Below, piece by piece: positions 11,890 through 22,889 of a stretch of 64,000 nucleotides of DNA (the stretch's first letter is position 1; each line of letters opens with the position of its first letter). The stretch lies in NCBI RefSeq assembly GCF_029784165.1, contig NC_073696.1, forward strand, positions 100,866,065-100,930,064, written 5' to 3'. The DNA is from Wyeomyia smithii (taxonomy: Eukaryota > Arthropoda > Insecta > Diptera > Culicidae). Under the pieces are notes generated by a model. That model saw only the letters and a list, made by a program, of their open reading frames with translations, searched no databases and was not told the DNA's origin. Both the position numbers and the translations under genes were made by a program.

Positions 11890-12297
11890 TACTGTTGTTA
11901 GTAGACGCTTCACTATTTAGCAGGAACACACTAGATGGTAATCCTTCTTCCTTACGCTTCGAGTTAACAAACCTCCAGAAGCTTTTCGGATTGAGCGTAG
12001 GTTGCGTTCCGTTTTACGCACGAACATCGGTACAGACTTTATTCAGCGTTTTGTATGATCGACTAGCAGAAGTGAACCGTGTCCGATTGATAGGGTTTCT
12101 ATTTTTTTGATATGCACGCAAAGCTGACTTACGAAGGCGGTTAAGTTTAGTAAGATGTCTATTTCCCCAAATAGGCTTACGACGAGGACGAGCTTTGGGA
12201 ACATGGCGATGTATAAGTTCCTAAATCAATTCAGTAAATCCAGACACGGCCTCATCCAAATTTTTACTTCGGTTGATAAAAGTCCAGGCTGTTCTGA

Positions 12298-12734
12298 ATA
12301 GGCTTCGAAACGGTCAGCATTTTCATTTGATCTCGCTTCCTCATCGTGCATCACAGTCGGCTTTCGCTCGTAAATGTAAAACAACCGCCGCCTCTCAAAC
12401 AAAGTAAAGGATGGTCATTCGACACTCGCGCATCAAAGAGATTCACACTGCCATTCGTTTGGCGATGTTATTTCGGCCTATTTCTGTCTACTTCGTTCTA
12501 TTTATGATGATAAATATTATTACAAGCACAATGATATAAATAATTTCTGAAATATCCGCACCCAACGTGCGTAATTCTCGTTTCTAGAAAAAATGTCAAA
12601 ATACGTTTGAGGAAAAAAACGTCGTGGTGGCGGTGCTCGTTTGACATGTTCGTTCAAGACTGTATTAAGACAGCGAGCCTTGCTAGCGTCAGAGGAAGAA
12701 GAAGACGATTATCGCAGTAAAAAGTGGTTCGACC
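12298..12734. other. unassigned segment between two retrotransposons
   Basis: This lies between the Jockey/CR1-like linker and the RTE RT fragment. On the plus strand 12620-12740 reads as an acidic then basic segment (SEEEEDDYRSKKWFDRD), reminiscent of the N-terminus of a PIF/Harbinger protein, but too short to call. Nothing else was recognised. Confidence 0.3.
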
Positions 12735-14350
12735 GTGACCATTTCGAAGCCTGGTTCTGATAACACCTGCCAGGACAATATTAAACATTAGGCACGAGAG
12801 ACCATCACTTACGCCTTAAACCTCTTCAAATTTCGAAGGGGCTCGAGAGTGCCCCTGATACTCGAACTACACACATTACTCGATCCATCGTGGCTTTGAT
12901 CAATTGCGTTAGTTTGTCCGGAAATCCGTAGTCGTGCATAATTTGTCAAAGCTGGTCTCGATCGTTTGTGTGGTATTTCTACGGCTTTTCGCGGTGGTGC
13001 GGGCATCCAGGAATCCCATCTGCCCCACGAACTGCTTCGCAAATGGTGATAGTCAAAGGCAGAGTATCTGGGAGAGTACCTTGAAGGTGGTATTCAGCAC
13101 AGTGATTGCCCGGTAATTGCAGCACTCCAGCTAGTCGCTCTTTTTGTAAATGGGACACACAATACCTTGCATTCACACCTCCGGTACTCGTTTTTTCTCC
13201 CAAATCTTGGCAATGACCCAGTGCACGGCTCTAGTCAGTGGTTCTTCTTCGTATTTTAGCTGGGAAGTTGGTCCAATCCAGCAGCTTTATTGTTCCTCAG
13301 CCGGCCAATCTCCTCCCCCACCTCCAGGACATCGGGGGCTGGAATCCTGATGTCTTCTACTCGTGCACAAAAATCAGTTGCCATACCGTCCTCGCGCTCT
13401 ACTGCATCACCATTTAGATCTCGTCGAAGTCGAACCTTTCGATCACCTCACACTCCTTGTCTGTAAGAAGGTTGCCGTATAAGCTCCTGCACATATCGGT
13501 TCGCGGCACCAAGCCTTTACGGAGTCTGTTCAGCTTCTCGAAGAACTTCCGAGTGTCGTTAGCTTTGTACAGCTCTTCCATCGCTACGCGATCTCGGTCC
13601 TCTTGCTGGCGCTTCTTCCTTCGGAGGGCCGAGTTTTGGCGGTTCCGTGCCTGTCGGTATCGTTCCACGTTCGCTCTCGTGCGGTGTTGCAGCATTCTCG
13701 CCTGTGCTGCGTTCTTCTCCTCGACTAACCGTTTGCATTCGCCGTCAAACCAGTCATTTCTATGATTCGTAGCCCTTGTACCTAGTAGCGTTAGAGTAGT
13801 GCTACCTATGGCGGATCGGATGCTCCTCCAGCCATCTTCCGTGGGTAGCGCTGCCTCCAGCTGCTGCGCGTATTCCTGTGCAGCCTCGGCGTCCCGCAGT
13901 TGCTCAATATTTGGTCGCGGCGTTCGGCTTCGGCGGATGTTATACACCGTCGATAGTTTTGAGCGCATGCACACAGCTACTAGGTAGTGGTCCGAATCCA
14001 TATTCGCACTGCGGTAAGTGCGAACGTTGATGATGTCGGAGAAGAACCTGCCGTCGATTGGAACGTGGTCGATTTGGTTCTCTGTCTGATGATCGGGTGA
14101 TCTCCAGGTGGATTTGTGGATACCTTTACGGGGGAAGAAGGTACTTCCGACTACCATACCACGTGAGGCCGCAAAGTTTACGCACCGATGGTCGTTATCA
14201 CTAGACACGGCATGCAGGCTATCTGGTCCGATTACCGGTTTGTACATTGCTTCCCGTCCTACCTTAGCATTCATGTCCCCAATGACGACTTTCACGTCCC
14301 GTCGCGGGAAGCTTTTGAAGACCTGCTCCAGCTGTGCGTAAAAAGCTTTT
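12735..14350 (-). pseudogene. RTE retrotransposon (JAM1-like), endonuclease C-terminal half and RT N-terminal half
   Basis: An open stretch (13414-14397) contains AFYAQLEQVFKSFPRRDVK, the endonuclease motif VVIGDMNAKVG, the STFFPRKGIHKSTWRSPD segment, NQIDHV and SDHYLV, then the arginine-rich linker. These are the apurinic-type endonuclease motifs of RTE elements. The first ~17 codons of that stretch come from the DNA inserted at 14350. Below 13414 the RT start continues in broken frames: EPLTRAVHWVIAKIWE, a region like CPIYKK, then FLDARTT, IRATMD and GTL/LKRF remnants, up to GFEM near 12735. The element is split into three parts in this window (16291-16640, this one, and 8649-9219), all minus strand and in the right order. 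Confidence 0.8.
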
Positions 14351-14704
14351 GACGTAGAATACGTCTTACGGCAACAATTACAGGAACCCAATTTCAATAC
14401 AGGGATCCAATTCCAAAACCGAAAACATCGAGAGCGTCACAAAAATTGTCCAATTTCAAACGTTTTAAACCCAGTCAGTTTCCAACCGATTACTGTCATT
14501 TTTGCAGCATTCGATTGGAAAATCATTTAAGCACCCGTCCAAATGCAGAAAATTGTAATCTGATTGTTCAAACTATTGTAATATTGAAAAATGTTGAACA
14601 ATGTCGAAACGCAAATGTCGATTTTTGATTGGTCGCTTGCTGCCTTTCCCTAAATAGGACGACCGAATGGAGTACCTAGTTAGCCGGGAATGCACTCTTT
14701 GGGC

Positions 14705-14769
14705 TATATAAGAGACTGTTTCTCCTCAAGCAAATCAGTTGACTAGCAGCAGGCAGCAGCATCGGACAT
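14705..14769 (+). promoter_or_regulatory. core promoter: TATA box, initiator and DPE-like motif
   Basis: TATATAAG starts at 14705. An insect-type initiator TCAGTT lies at 14735-14740, so its A (14737) sits about 30 bp downstream of the TATA box. At +28 to +32 counted from that A the sequence is GGACA (14764-14768), which fits the RGWYV downstream promoter element. A short ORF starts at 14778. Element spacing is as known for insect RNA polymerase II promoters. Activity is inferred. Confidence 0.55.
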
Positions 14770-15240
14770 CAACACCGATGGCAGTAGGCGAAGGCAGCGT
14801 GGAACAGCAGCGAGCAACAGCGGCGGTGGTAGTGGTTAGCTGCAGTCCTACCTCTTTCAGCTCGGCTCCCCTTCGATCTGAATTGGACCCCACCAGCGGT
14901 AATCCGATTCAGATATCGTTGGGCAAATACAACCCGAAACTGAAAGTGCGGCACCGCCACCACCACCGCCGTCACAATCACCATCACCACCACCACCTAT
15001 AGAAGAGACTGTTTCTCCTCAAGCAAAACAGTTTACTAGCAGCAGGCAACAACAGCGAACATCACACCGATGGCAGTAGGCGAAGTGGATCAGAAGCGGG
15101 CAACAGCGGCGGTGGTGGTGGTTAGCTGCAGTCCTACTTCTTTCAGTTCGGCTCCCCTTCGATCTGAGTTGGACCCCACCAGCGGTAATCCGATTCAGAT
15201 ATCGTTGGGCAAATACAACCCGAGACTGAAAGAGACTCGC
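14711..15240 (+). repeat. tandem duplication, 293-bp spacing
   Basis: The two copies start AGAGACTGTTTCTCCTCAAG at 14711 and 15004. They stay alike through the CAGCAGGCA stretch and the region ATCCGATTCAGATATCGTTG to about 15240. Copy 1 ends in a CAC/CAT-rich simple repeat (14950-14998) absent from copy 2. The TATA box lies just outside copy 1; copy 2 has only CTATAGA at the same place. Confidence 0.85.
14778..15002 (+). CDS. short ORF, repeat copy 1 (unknown function)
   Basis: 74 codons starting MAVGEGSVEQQRATAAVVVV, then a Ser/Pro segment (SCSPTSFSSAPLRSELDPTS) and SGNPIQISLGKYNPKLK, ending in a His/Arg-rich tail made by the simple repeat. It starts about 40 nt after the predicted initiator. 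The Met and frame are shared with copy 2, including after small indels upstream, which hints at coding selection before or after duplication. No family recognised. It could be the first coding exon of a longer product. Confidence 0.35.
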   Translation: MAVGEGSVEQQRATAAVVVVSCSPTSFSSAPLRSELDPTSGNPIQISLGKYNPKLKVRHRHHHRRHNHHHHHHL

Positions 15241-15357
15241 ACCGCCAGGTGGATTGAGAAGCCACCATCATCCAGCGTATGTATATACAGGGTGTATGCA
15301 CATAACGTATGTGAATATTTGAAGCGTGTGTCCCTAATATATAAGGTGTGTGGCTAG
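15070..15357 (+). CDS. short ORF, repeat copy 2 (unknown function)
   Basis: 95 codons starting MAVGEVDQKRATAAVVVV and sharing the Ser/Pro segment and SGNPIQISLGKYNP with copy 1. It is then different: RLKETRTARWIEKPPSSSV and a Cys/Tyr-containing tail to a stop at 15357. Copy 1 and copy 2 differ by a 3-codon indel that keeps the frame near the N-terminus. No function can be assigned. Confidence 0.35.
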   Translation: MAVGEVDQKRATAAVVVVSCSPTSFSSAPLRSELDPTSGNPIQISLGKYNPRLKETRTARWIEKPPSSSVCIYRVYAHNVCEYLKRVSLIYKVCG

Positions 15358-15500
15358 CGTGTGTGGCTTGCTTTAAAGCGTGTGTGTAAGTTTATGGCGT
15401 GTATGCATGCCTGCAACGCGTGTGTGCATGTTTATAGCGCGCGTGGCTTGCTATATAGCGTGCGTGGCTAGCAGTATTGCGGTTGAAATTTTCATATATA

Positions 15501-16033
15501 CACTACCCGTCATAAGTTTGGAATCGCTTTACTGAGTATTGCAACACCCAGTTTAAATATTGCAACACCCCGAAAAGTTTAGCATCACTCAAAATGGGCA
15601 AATTTCTGTAACTGTAACTGTAATATGCTTGACCAGAACGGGTGGCACAAGCCGAACACCGCAACTTTGTTGGTAGTAATGATCACGCGATAAGTTGAAG
15701 TCTAAATATGAAAAACTGCAACTTCTGAACAAGTTTGCTGAACACCGCAACTTTCTGGCAGGTCGGAATCGTGAGATTAGTTAAGTTCAAAATACGACTC
15801 ATTGTGTGCCCACTAGCACCACATAGCGGTAAAATTTCACACTGAATTGGCCACCATACAGTAGCCTTTGACCTTCGGAACAAGTTTGCTGAAAAACGCA
15901 ACTTTCTAGGTTGTCAAAAACACGAGATATCCGCCTATTCCAGGTGATGCTAAACTTTTCGGGAGGCGTTGCAATATTCAAACTGGGTGTTGCAATACTC
16001 AGTAAAGCGATTCCAAACTTATGATGGGTAGTG
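15501..16033. mobile_element. TA-flanked MITE with ~88-bp TIRs, 533 bp
   Basis: The termini read CACTACCCGTCATAAGTTTG on the left and CACTACCCATCATAAGTTTG inward from the right, and the match continues for about 88 bp through two TATTGCAACACC repeats and AAAAGTTTAGCATCAC. TA flanks both ends (15499-15500, 16034-16035). The type fits a Tc1-like MITE. It has no transposase. It is nested within the unidentified 1.9-kb element. Confidence 0.88.
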
Positions 16034-16290
16034 TAATTGCTAACAAATCACCTCATGTAGAATTTGATTATCACTGTGAATCATTCAAAACTTAATAAAA
16101 AATTTGCCATGTTGAAAAAATATTCACTTGTCAATAAATGGCATTGACAAACACAATTAACCTCAAAGTTTATCTGAAGAATTAACCCCAATTCAATGTT
16201 TTCCCAAACCTATTCCAAGAAATACATTGGCATAAGACAGGCTGTCGTATTCTTCGTTACCTCTGCGGTCGTGCCTTATAAACAACCTCT

Positions 16291-16640
16291 TCAACTTTTT
16301 TCTTCTCGTCGGGTCTTCCTTCATGTGGGCAGTGCACGTTGATGATGCTGTAGTTGAAGAACCGACCCTTTATCCTCAACTTGCACATCCTTGCGTTAAT
16401 CGGTTGCCACCCCATCACGCGTTGGCGTATTTTGCCCAGTACTATGAAGTCGGTTTCCAGCTCGCTGGTGGTACCACAACTCTGGTAGAAAGTAGCCGCC
16501 CGGTGCCTGCTTTTCCATACCTTATATCCTGTCCAACAAAGTTCCTGCAGCGCTACGACTTCGAAGTTGCGTGGATGTAGCTCGTCGTAAATTATCCTGT
16601 CGCATCCTGGAAAGCAGAGCGATTCGCAGTTTCATGTCCC
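16291..16640 (-). pseudogene. RTE retrotransposon, N-terminal endonuclease part
   Basis: On the minus strand a continuous frame reads GCDRIIYDELHPRNFEVVAL, then QELCWTGYKVWKSRHR, TSELETDFIVLGKIRQRV, GRFFNYSIINVHCPHEGRPD. QE (catalytic Glu) and the NVHCP strand are standard apurinic-endonuclease landmarks. This piece joins directly to AFYAQLEQ at 14345 once the intervening insertion is removed. No stops occur inside it. The 5' end of the element is lost beyond about 16640. Confidence 0.8.
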
Positions 16641-19600
16641 ATGAGTATAAGTTTTTTTTGTTTTGCTACATGCTTGTTCTATTCCAGTCTCACGCTCACT
16701 TTATTTTTTGAGACCTATTCCCGATTCCACCTAAAATGAGGTGACAAAAATTAGCTCCATGAAGTGGGATTGACAGTGAAGTTCTAAGACATTTGGCATT
16801 TGAGCCAAATTTCAATGGACCAAACTGTTTTCGAAATTTTCCGATATAATTTGCGAGGAAGATTTTTATTTTAATTTAATGTGTTTTGCTTTATCCCTGA
16901 AAAAAATTATATTATGATACTCATCGTATTGGTTATGGTAGTCATTTTGGGCCAATATACATAGACCTTTCTGAGTATAAACTTTGGAATGTTTAAATCA
17001 AAAAAGTTCACGTCGGGGTTTATTTTTCTTATATTTGAAATTGTTTCGTAACCACAGTCTGTCTGGGCGTGTGTTTGCAGTGGATCCAGTTGACTACATA
17101 ACCCCGTGTTTAGTGTGTAGTCGTCCTGTGAGGTGAGGTCACGAGCTGCACTCGAATGGTGAAATAATAACATAACGGTCGCCATTCGACAGCTAGACGT
17201 GCGCTACTTTGTAACAGTTATTTTCCCCATGAGGACTTTCACGTGGTGGTCCGGGTCGTTTTGCCACGGGCTGTTGCACAGTGGAATCAAACTTAAAAAT
17301 AAGACGATATCGAAGTAAAATATGCTTAGAAACATAAGGAAAAATCAACATGCTAAAACGTCGGCGAAGACTTTCGACCGTCATTTTTATAGAACAGTCT
17401 CACTGTGCGTCGGGTCGTCATCTCCGTTGCGGGGGGAATGATTGAGGCACACGGGACCAATAATAAATAGATCGCTTGAAAACGGACAACGAACCCGTAT
17501 CGACGGAAAGCTTGTCGATTAAATTTGCGGGCTAGTGGCTAGTGTTGTAGTGGAAAATTTTTAATTGTTTGAACCAATCATTAATGCAAGAAGATTAATC
17601 ATAAATTTTGATGCTATCTACACTTCTAAGCCGAAGGGTATAATTGCGAGTGCCCCTTACTGAATCAGTTCTTACCTTTTTATCGCAAATTGCTAACCTC
17701 GCATTAAGGATATTAAGACGCAAGAATTCATTAAAACTGCGGCATAGGGTGCATAAATGGTTCCAATATTTAAGCAATTTGACCACTGTAATTATGATTA
17801 ATTGGAACATTCTTTTGAAATGGTTTCGAGATGCGCTCCTTTCGCTGACCCGGAATGCCATCAGCAACCATTCGTTCCACCTGCCCCACTGATAATGAGA
17901 TAATTTTTATCAATTATCTGTGCCGCGACGCAAAGACGACCTACATAAATGTTGGTTGGTAGTTGATATCGTCCATCCATGCAGCACCCAGCAGTAATGA
18001 CATGGTCAGCACTCAGACAAGAGCACACAACACGGCAAAAGGTCGATAAAGTCAGCGAAAAAGTCAGGCGACTTGAAAATTGCGAAAAGAAAGTAATCGA
18101 CAAAACCGATCGTTAAATCCCGCGCTAGCACTTGACTTGCGCTGCGGAACCAGATCGGACACTTTTAGTGCGAAAATGTTGTACTGATACATACTTGATA
18201 AAGCCTGATGGCATGTATGGCTTCGGTCTGTTCGCGCCGACGACGGCACGCACGTGCCCCTCCAAAGGGCAATTTCGTATTCGACCATGACCGCATTAGC
18301 AGGTTGAACATTTCAATTAACTAGGCATAGCGGCGGGCGCGGTTCTGCGAGGAGGCGATTTCGAATTAGTAGATGTACTACGATCGAACGAAAAATGCAC
18401 TCAAAACGCGACTGATAAAAATCATTATGGTTATCAAGGCTGATGAATTTAAAACGATTCAACAATTGGTTCTAAGCAAAGTATATTTATTAGTTATGAG
18501 CTGAAATTGAACCTGCCGGTGTATTTGGAAAGCTGATTGCCCATCATTAATCTCGAGAATCATTACTTCTGGTCAATTACTAACAAAATTGCCCTTTTAT
18601 CAATTTAGATGGTTTGCACTGATCAATTTTTTGGTAATTGAGACAAATTGTTGAGTAGGTACTTCAGCAGATGCTGCATTAAGTAAAAATAAACAATATT
18701 TTTATGACTCATTCTCATAATTACCTACTAATTTATGTTTTATTATTAATAATCGAGACTTTTTACGGTTTTATTCTGTTGACGCAACAAACTTATGAAG
18801 TTTGTATACATAATAATCGTTGAACCTCTTTTTTGGTTCGCACGTTTTTTTTTGGTACGGCACAATAAAATTTAATGTTCTACGGAAACAGTGATAAGCG
18901 AAACCTCTTGCTATCTTTGTTGCCGAGGTAAGTTTGTTTGTAATTAAATCCTGTATAGGATCTAGGGATGGTCGCGTTTCGATTTTTAAATGTAAATCAA
19001 AATTCAGGAGTTTAAGCCCGTTTTATTCAACTAATGAAATTTGAGGACCCATTATTTCGTTCCTTACCCTACATTTACAAGTTTTCTAGCAATAACTTAC
19101 TCGTTATTTTAGAAAAAAGTACGTCTGGCATCACGGCTGATTAATCTTGTGTTTTTACTGGCGAACGTCATACATTGTTAAGCGTTTGTTATTGACTGAC
19201 AAAAATATTAAAGCGTCACGAGCGTTACTGTAGGTACTTGCAACGGGTGATCTTTTGTATACATTTGTGGTGGTCAGTTTTCCATTGAAGGCAGGTTTCC
19301 TAAATTTTTCTCTTACTTCACTCCCAAACAGTCTCGTGTTTAGATTAAGTAAGTAGCAAAGGTGCCAAAGCTATGCTTATTCTTGGCATAACTGCTAGCT
19401 TTTAAGATATTAAATGTAGTATCAAAATATTAATCTGAATCTTCGTCCAACTTACCAACTTTCAAATTTAATTCGCTTGTAGAGTAAGTTTTTGAAAGTA
19501 AATTTTCTTAGCAATCCATCAATAAGATTTTTTTCGAAGATTACCGCCGACAGCGCTTGAAACTTGGCTGGGCAAACACCCATCTCTGTGCTGCTTCCTG

Positions 19601-20516
19601 TATTGAATTAATTTTCAACTGTGAGCTCGGCGTTACACACTTTTTTAATCAGACATCCGAACCTGATCGCATGCGAGATGCGAGAATGCGAAATGTACAG
19701 CATTTAAAGCATAATTTCAGCTTGTGCGAATTCCAACAACGTAACGAATTGCAACATTGTATGATCGGATCCCGGCTACAGTGGCTCGACAATGGCCACG
19801 GGAAGCATGTGCAACGCCAAGAACTAGAGAAACAGAGGAAGAATGAACAAGTTATTTGCACATATCGTCTCGACCAATATGTTGTACCGTAGGGGAACGC
19901 ATTACGGCCGTGTTAAAGGTAAAGTATGAAATAATCCATCGGAGCTTTCGCTGTAATTTATTATTCAACATAGCCACTTTAACTGAAAAGCAAAAATTGA
20001 TTTTGCGATTCCGAAATACAAGCCCATACGGCAGTTAGAGAATGGCAATCAACCCGGACATTTTCTCTATGTTGAACTTTTAAATCGTTAACTCATCAGC
20101 TTTGAATTAATTGGAATATTCAGGTGCATTCGTGGTGCGCATGTCAAATTTTAGACATCCGAAGATTATGTTGAAAGAAAAATGCGCGCTATAATGGCCG
20201 GCTAGTGGGAAGACTTTGGCTCGAACAGGAACCGATAAATTTGCTGCTTATTCGCGGTGTAAAGCGTGCCCATGAATCAGTAAGAGTGGTTTCGTTCTTC
20301 AACAGGTTTAACTTGGCGTATTTCTGCACCATGACTAGGTGCTTATGGCTTCAACTTCGGCTTCGAGTGGCTGGTCTTACAATGCGATGTTTTTGACCGG
20401 AGGCTCGACAATTAATTAATCGCTGCTGAAAACTGCCAGCGTCGCAAAGAAATGCCAGATATTTAAATTAATTGGCTCGCTCGGAAGCTAGTTACGTCAT
20501 ATGTTTCACTATTTTT
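16641..20516. other. no recognisable gene or element
   Basis: Nearly 4 kb of AT-rich DNA with moderately GC-richer patches near 17.2-17.5 and 18.0-18.4 kb. No frame longer than 111 codons, and none with recognisable motifs. No TIR pair was found by eye. Small host exons cannot be excluded. Confidence 0.4.
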
Positions 20517-20528
20517 AATTAAATGTTT

Positions 20529-20882
20529 TTTTTTTTTTTTATTCTCGCTTATTTTCCGTCGGTCTATTTCCGCCACTGTTGTGGCCAATTACCGACGCCC
20601 AGGGAGGTGACTCCACACCCAGGTTCCTAACTCACGACCCGTTTATTAACGGACCGGCGCCAACGGCTTCACTTCCTCATGCGATGGAAGGCGTGATCCC
20701 AGAGATTTTTCGCCTCAGAAAATCTCCCGGTGTCGGCTAGGATTGAATCTAGACCAGTTGGGTTGGTTGTGAGTGGATCACGCCACCTCACAACCATCGA
20801 CACTTATGTCGGCGGTGGGATTCGAACCCAGGCGTCGAGCGTGGTTGGCGGAGACGTTACCAACCACACTAGGCCCCCGCTC
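20529..20882 (-). mobile_element. tRNA-derived SINE (Feilai-like), 354 bp
   Basis: On the minus strand it begins GAGCGGGGGCCTAGTGTGGT (box A-like TAGTGTGGTTGG), followed by box B GGTTCGAATCC in GCCTGGGTTCGAATCCCACC, a tRNA-unrelated body and a poly-A tail (T run on the plus strand after 20528). A perfect 12-bp target duplication AATTAAATGTTT flanks it (20517-20528 and 20883-20894). RNA polymerase III transcription is expected from the boxes. It resembles Feilai of Aedes aegypti; the name is from memory. Confidence 0.88.
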
Positions 20883-20894
20883 AATTAAATGTTT

Positions 20895-22889
20895 GTTACT
20901 ATAAAAGGTGCATATTAAAAACATTAACACATAAGGTAAGTCACTTTTTTGTGGGGATCAAGTTTTTTCAAGCAGGAACACATTTTGTGTTGCTTAAACT
21001 GTGAACAAAATGATCTGACATAAATCTAAGTTAAGGTGTTGTGCACAGTTTTGGTATTGCGTACAATTTCATCAGAGTCTCTGCTTTGTTTCTACAGAAG
21101 ACGGAGTGAGTTGCGAGTTACTAGCCTGTTTTATTTTATTAGGTGGCGGAGGAGAGTTCGGTGCGAGCACTCGACCTGTGCGGTTCGCTTTTTCAAATGC
21201 TCCGAGCCGATTTAATAAGCTTTATTAGTCTCGATTGCTGTACGGCGTAGCGCCAGCAAAGTCGTGTACGGTTGAGAAAAGTGGTAGGGTAAGGAACGGC
21301 TTAAGCAGTAGCGCATGTTTTAATCAGTCGAAGAAAACAGGCTTGAGGCATTTTGGCTCCTGCATTTTGATCAAAATCGACAATTTCAATGATGGAAACG
21401 AAAACTTTGATTGTCTAGCTGTCTTACGAATATGAGAAATACCGTTAATCACAAAGCAATCTGTGAACAATCACCAATTGAAACAAATCGACCTATATTG
21501 CAGCCATTCAGGAGCCACTTAGGGTGCTGCAAAAAACACCTGCAAAACAGATGGAAACTGCTTAAAATAGGTTCGGGGTGATTGGAATAGTGTCCCTCGA
21601 TTCGTAACTTTGATTGATGATTGTCAAAGTTTGCAAACTTAGTTTTACAATCTGAAAACAAGTTCTGATAGAGAAAACGATAGCGAACAGATTGATATAC
21701 TACTGTTTGAGTTTCACCCAACACATTTCGAGTATTTCGTCTGAATACACAGGCGGTTCCTAAAGCTGCTTAAAATATGTTCCCTACCCTATAATGTCGA
21801 TCGCATTTTGTTTCTTTTTGTCTTCCCGTGGCGTAATTGCATCTTTTGCAAAAAGTAGAGGAAAAGGTCATAAGAGACTAGACGGTTTCGAACTACCGGT
21901 AAAAGTGACGCCAATGGTGTGACCAAGAATGCCACATTTCAATCTGTCCTTTGAATTTTAAAAATTCTTTTTTCAGATTTCCAGTATAAAAATCTGTAAA
22001 TTTCGTGGAAAATTTGTAGGAATCTTTGTGTTTTTAAAAAAATCTTTAATCTGTATGGACAGATATATTTATGAGAATTTTGTTCAAAAATTAAATGTTA
22101 CTGATAAATTTAGAAATATTGCATGCCGGTTTGTGACCGCAGCTTCGTAGGGGCCGGTTCCAGAATTTTCTCACTCGATCGCTTACAGTGCGTGCTAAGG
22201 GGCTTGAGGGGTGCAGACTGGAGGGTTATCAGTAGCTTGTGATTCCTTCTGTTTTCGTTTCTGTTTGCAGTCGTGTGATTTACAACGTACGGCAATGCCT
22301 TGTCAAGCGCTCAAGGCAGCATTGACCGAAACCTCAGTTTTTGTTTAGTTTTACAATATAGTTTGAAAGTTACCATCCGTGCGGAAGATTAGCAAATATC
22401 TGATCTATGGCAACCCCTTACGGACATTTTACTCGATTTTATGCTCTTATTTTATAAATTTCCAGCTTTTGAACGAATGTTGCTACACATAAACAATTTT
22501 TCTTTAAATAATTTGTCGGAGTTACAGTTAGTATAGTTTAGTCCATGACAAATAAATTTTGATTTTGTTCTGGCATTTTGGAAATAAACTATGAACCCCG
22601 TTTTATTTCATATGCATATTTGCATTTTTTCATTATTAAGGCTCTGGATGCATGAAACTTCGCCAAATTTTATATTTAATAGGCAACATTCGCATCGACA
22701 ACAAAGAGAGAAGTGGCGTAAAATGTCGTGTCCCCGAGTGTCTGCGTCGGTAGAAGACGTAGAAAATAATAGAGCGATCGTGCATAATGCCTCGGTGTAA
22801 AGGCGTTTCCGGCCCGGGAAGTTTTTCTCCTATAAATATTTCCGGAATGCTGTGACTTCGCGAAGTATACTTAGATATTTGTTTACTAT
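20895..22889. other. no recognisable gene or element
   Basis: Read on both strands, nothing beyond short chance frames was found. Confidence 0.35.

Larger units (their letters stand above)
9220..12297 (-). pseudogene. Jockey/CR1-like non-LTR retrotransposon, reverse transcriptase
   Basis: A 398-codon open stretch (9828-11024) holds the RT core in order: SPGPDGIPAVLLKK, FPVYKKGDKRNVENYRGIS, QHGFFPGRS, AVYTDLKAAFDRVDH, SGVPQGSILGPLLFSLFIND and the catalytic LLYADDTKIF, which is intact. The frame goes on past a TAA (9828-9830), through IERVQRTFIKR and WRDSDHLPPYE, past a second TAA (9681-9683), and ends at 9435. Upstream (11892-12297) it continues as the linker that precedes RT (SFWRFVNSKRKEEGLP), with two further stops. 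The N-terminal endonuclease is missing. No RNase H domain was seen. The 3' end carries a (TAAA)n tail at 9220-9241. A TA MITE (11035-11889) interrupts the linker-RT junction. It is inserted into an RTE element. Confidence 0.8.
14351..16290 (+). mobile_element. unidentified ~1.9-kb element inserted in the RTE endonuclease
   Basis: The RTE endonuclease stops at DEKKK near 16300 and resumes at AFYAQLEQ near 14345, so everything between was inserted. The two ends look like imperfect inverted repeats: ACGTAGAATACGTCTTACGG on the left, and ACGAAGAATACGACAGCCTG followed by TCTTATGCCA read inward from the right. Inside are a core promoter (14705-14769), a tandem duplication (14711-15240) with two copies of a short ORF, repeated GTGTGTGGCTTGC-like text at 15340-15470, and a TA MITE (15501-16033). 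No transposase or RT was seen, so it is non-autonomous or a composite. The boundaries are good to about 20 bp. Confidence 0.6.

Noticed and set aside
14769..14996. Minus-strand 75-codon frame over the duplicated unit
   Set aside because: Shadow of the GC-rich and CAC-repeat sequence of the plus-strand ORF; no promoter or motif on that strand.
20800..20882. A tRNA gene on the minus strand
   Set aside because: Box A and B are present, but they are the head of a SINE with body, poly-A tail and target duplication; no sound cloverleaf acceptor stem was made out.
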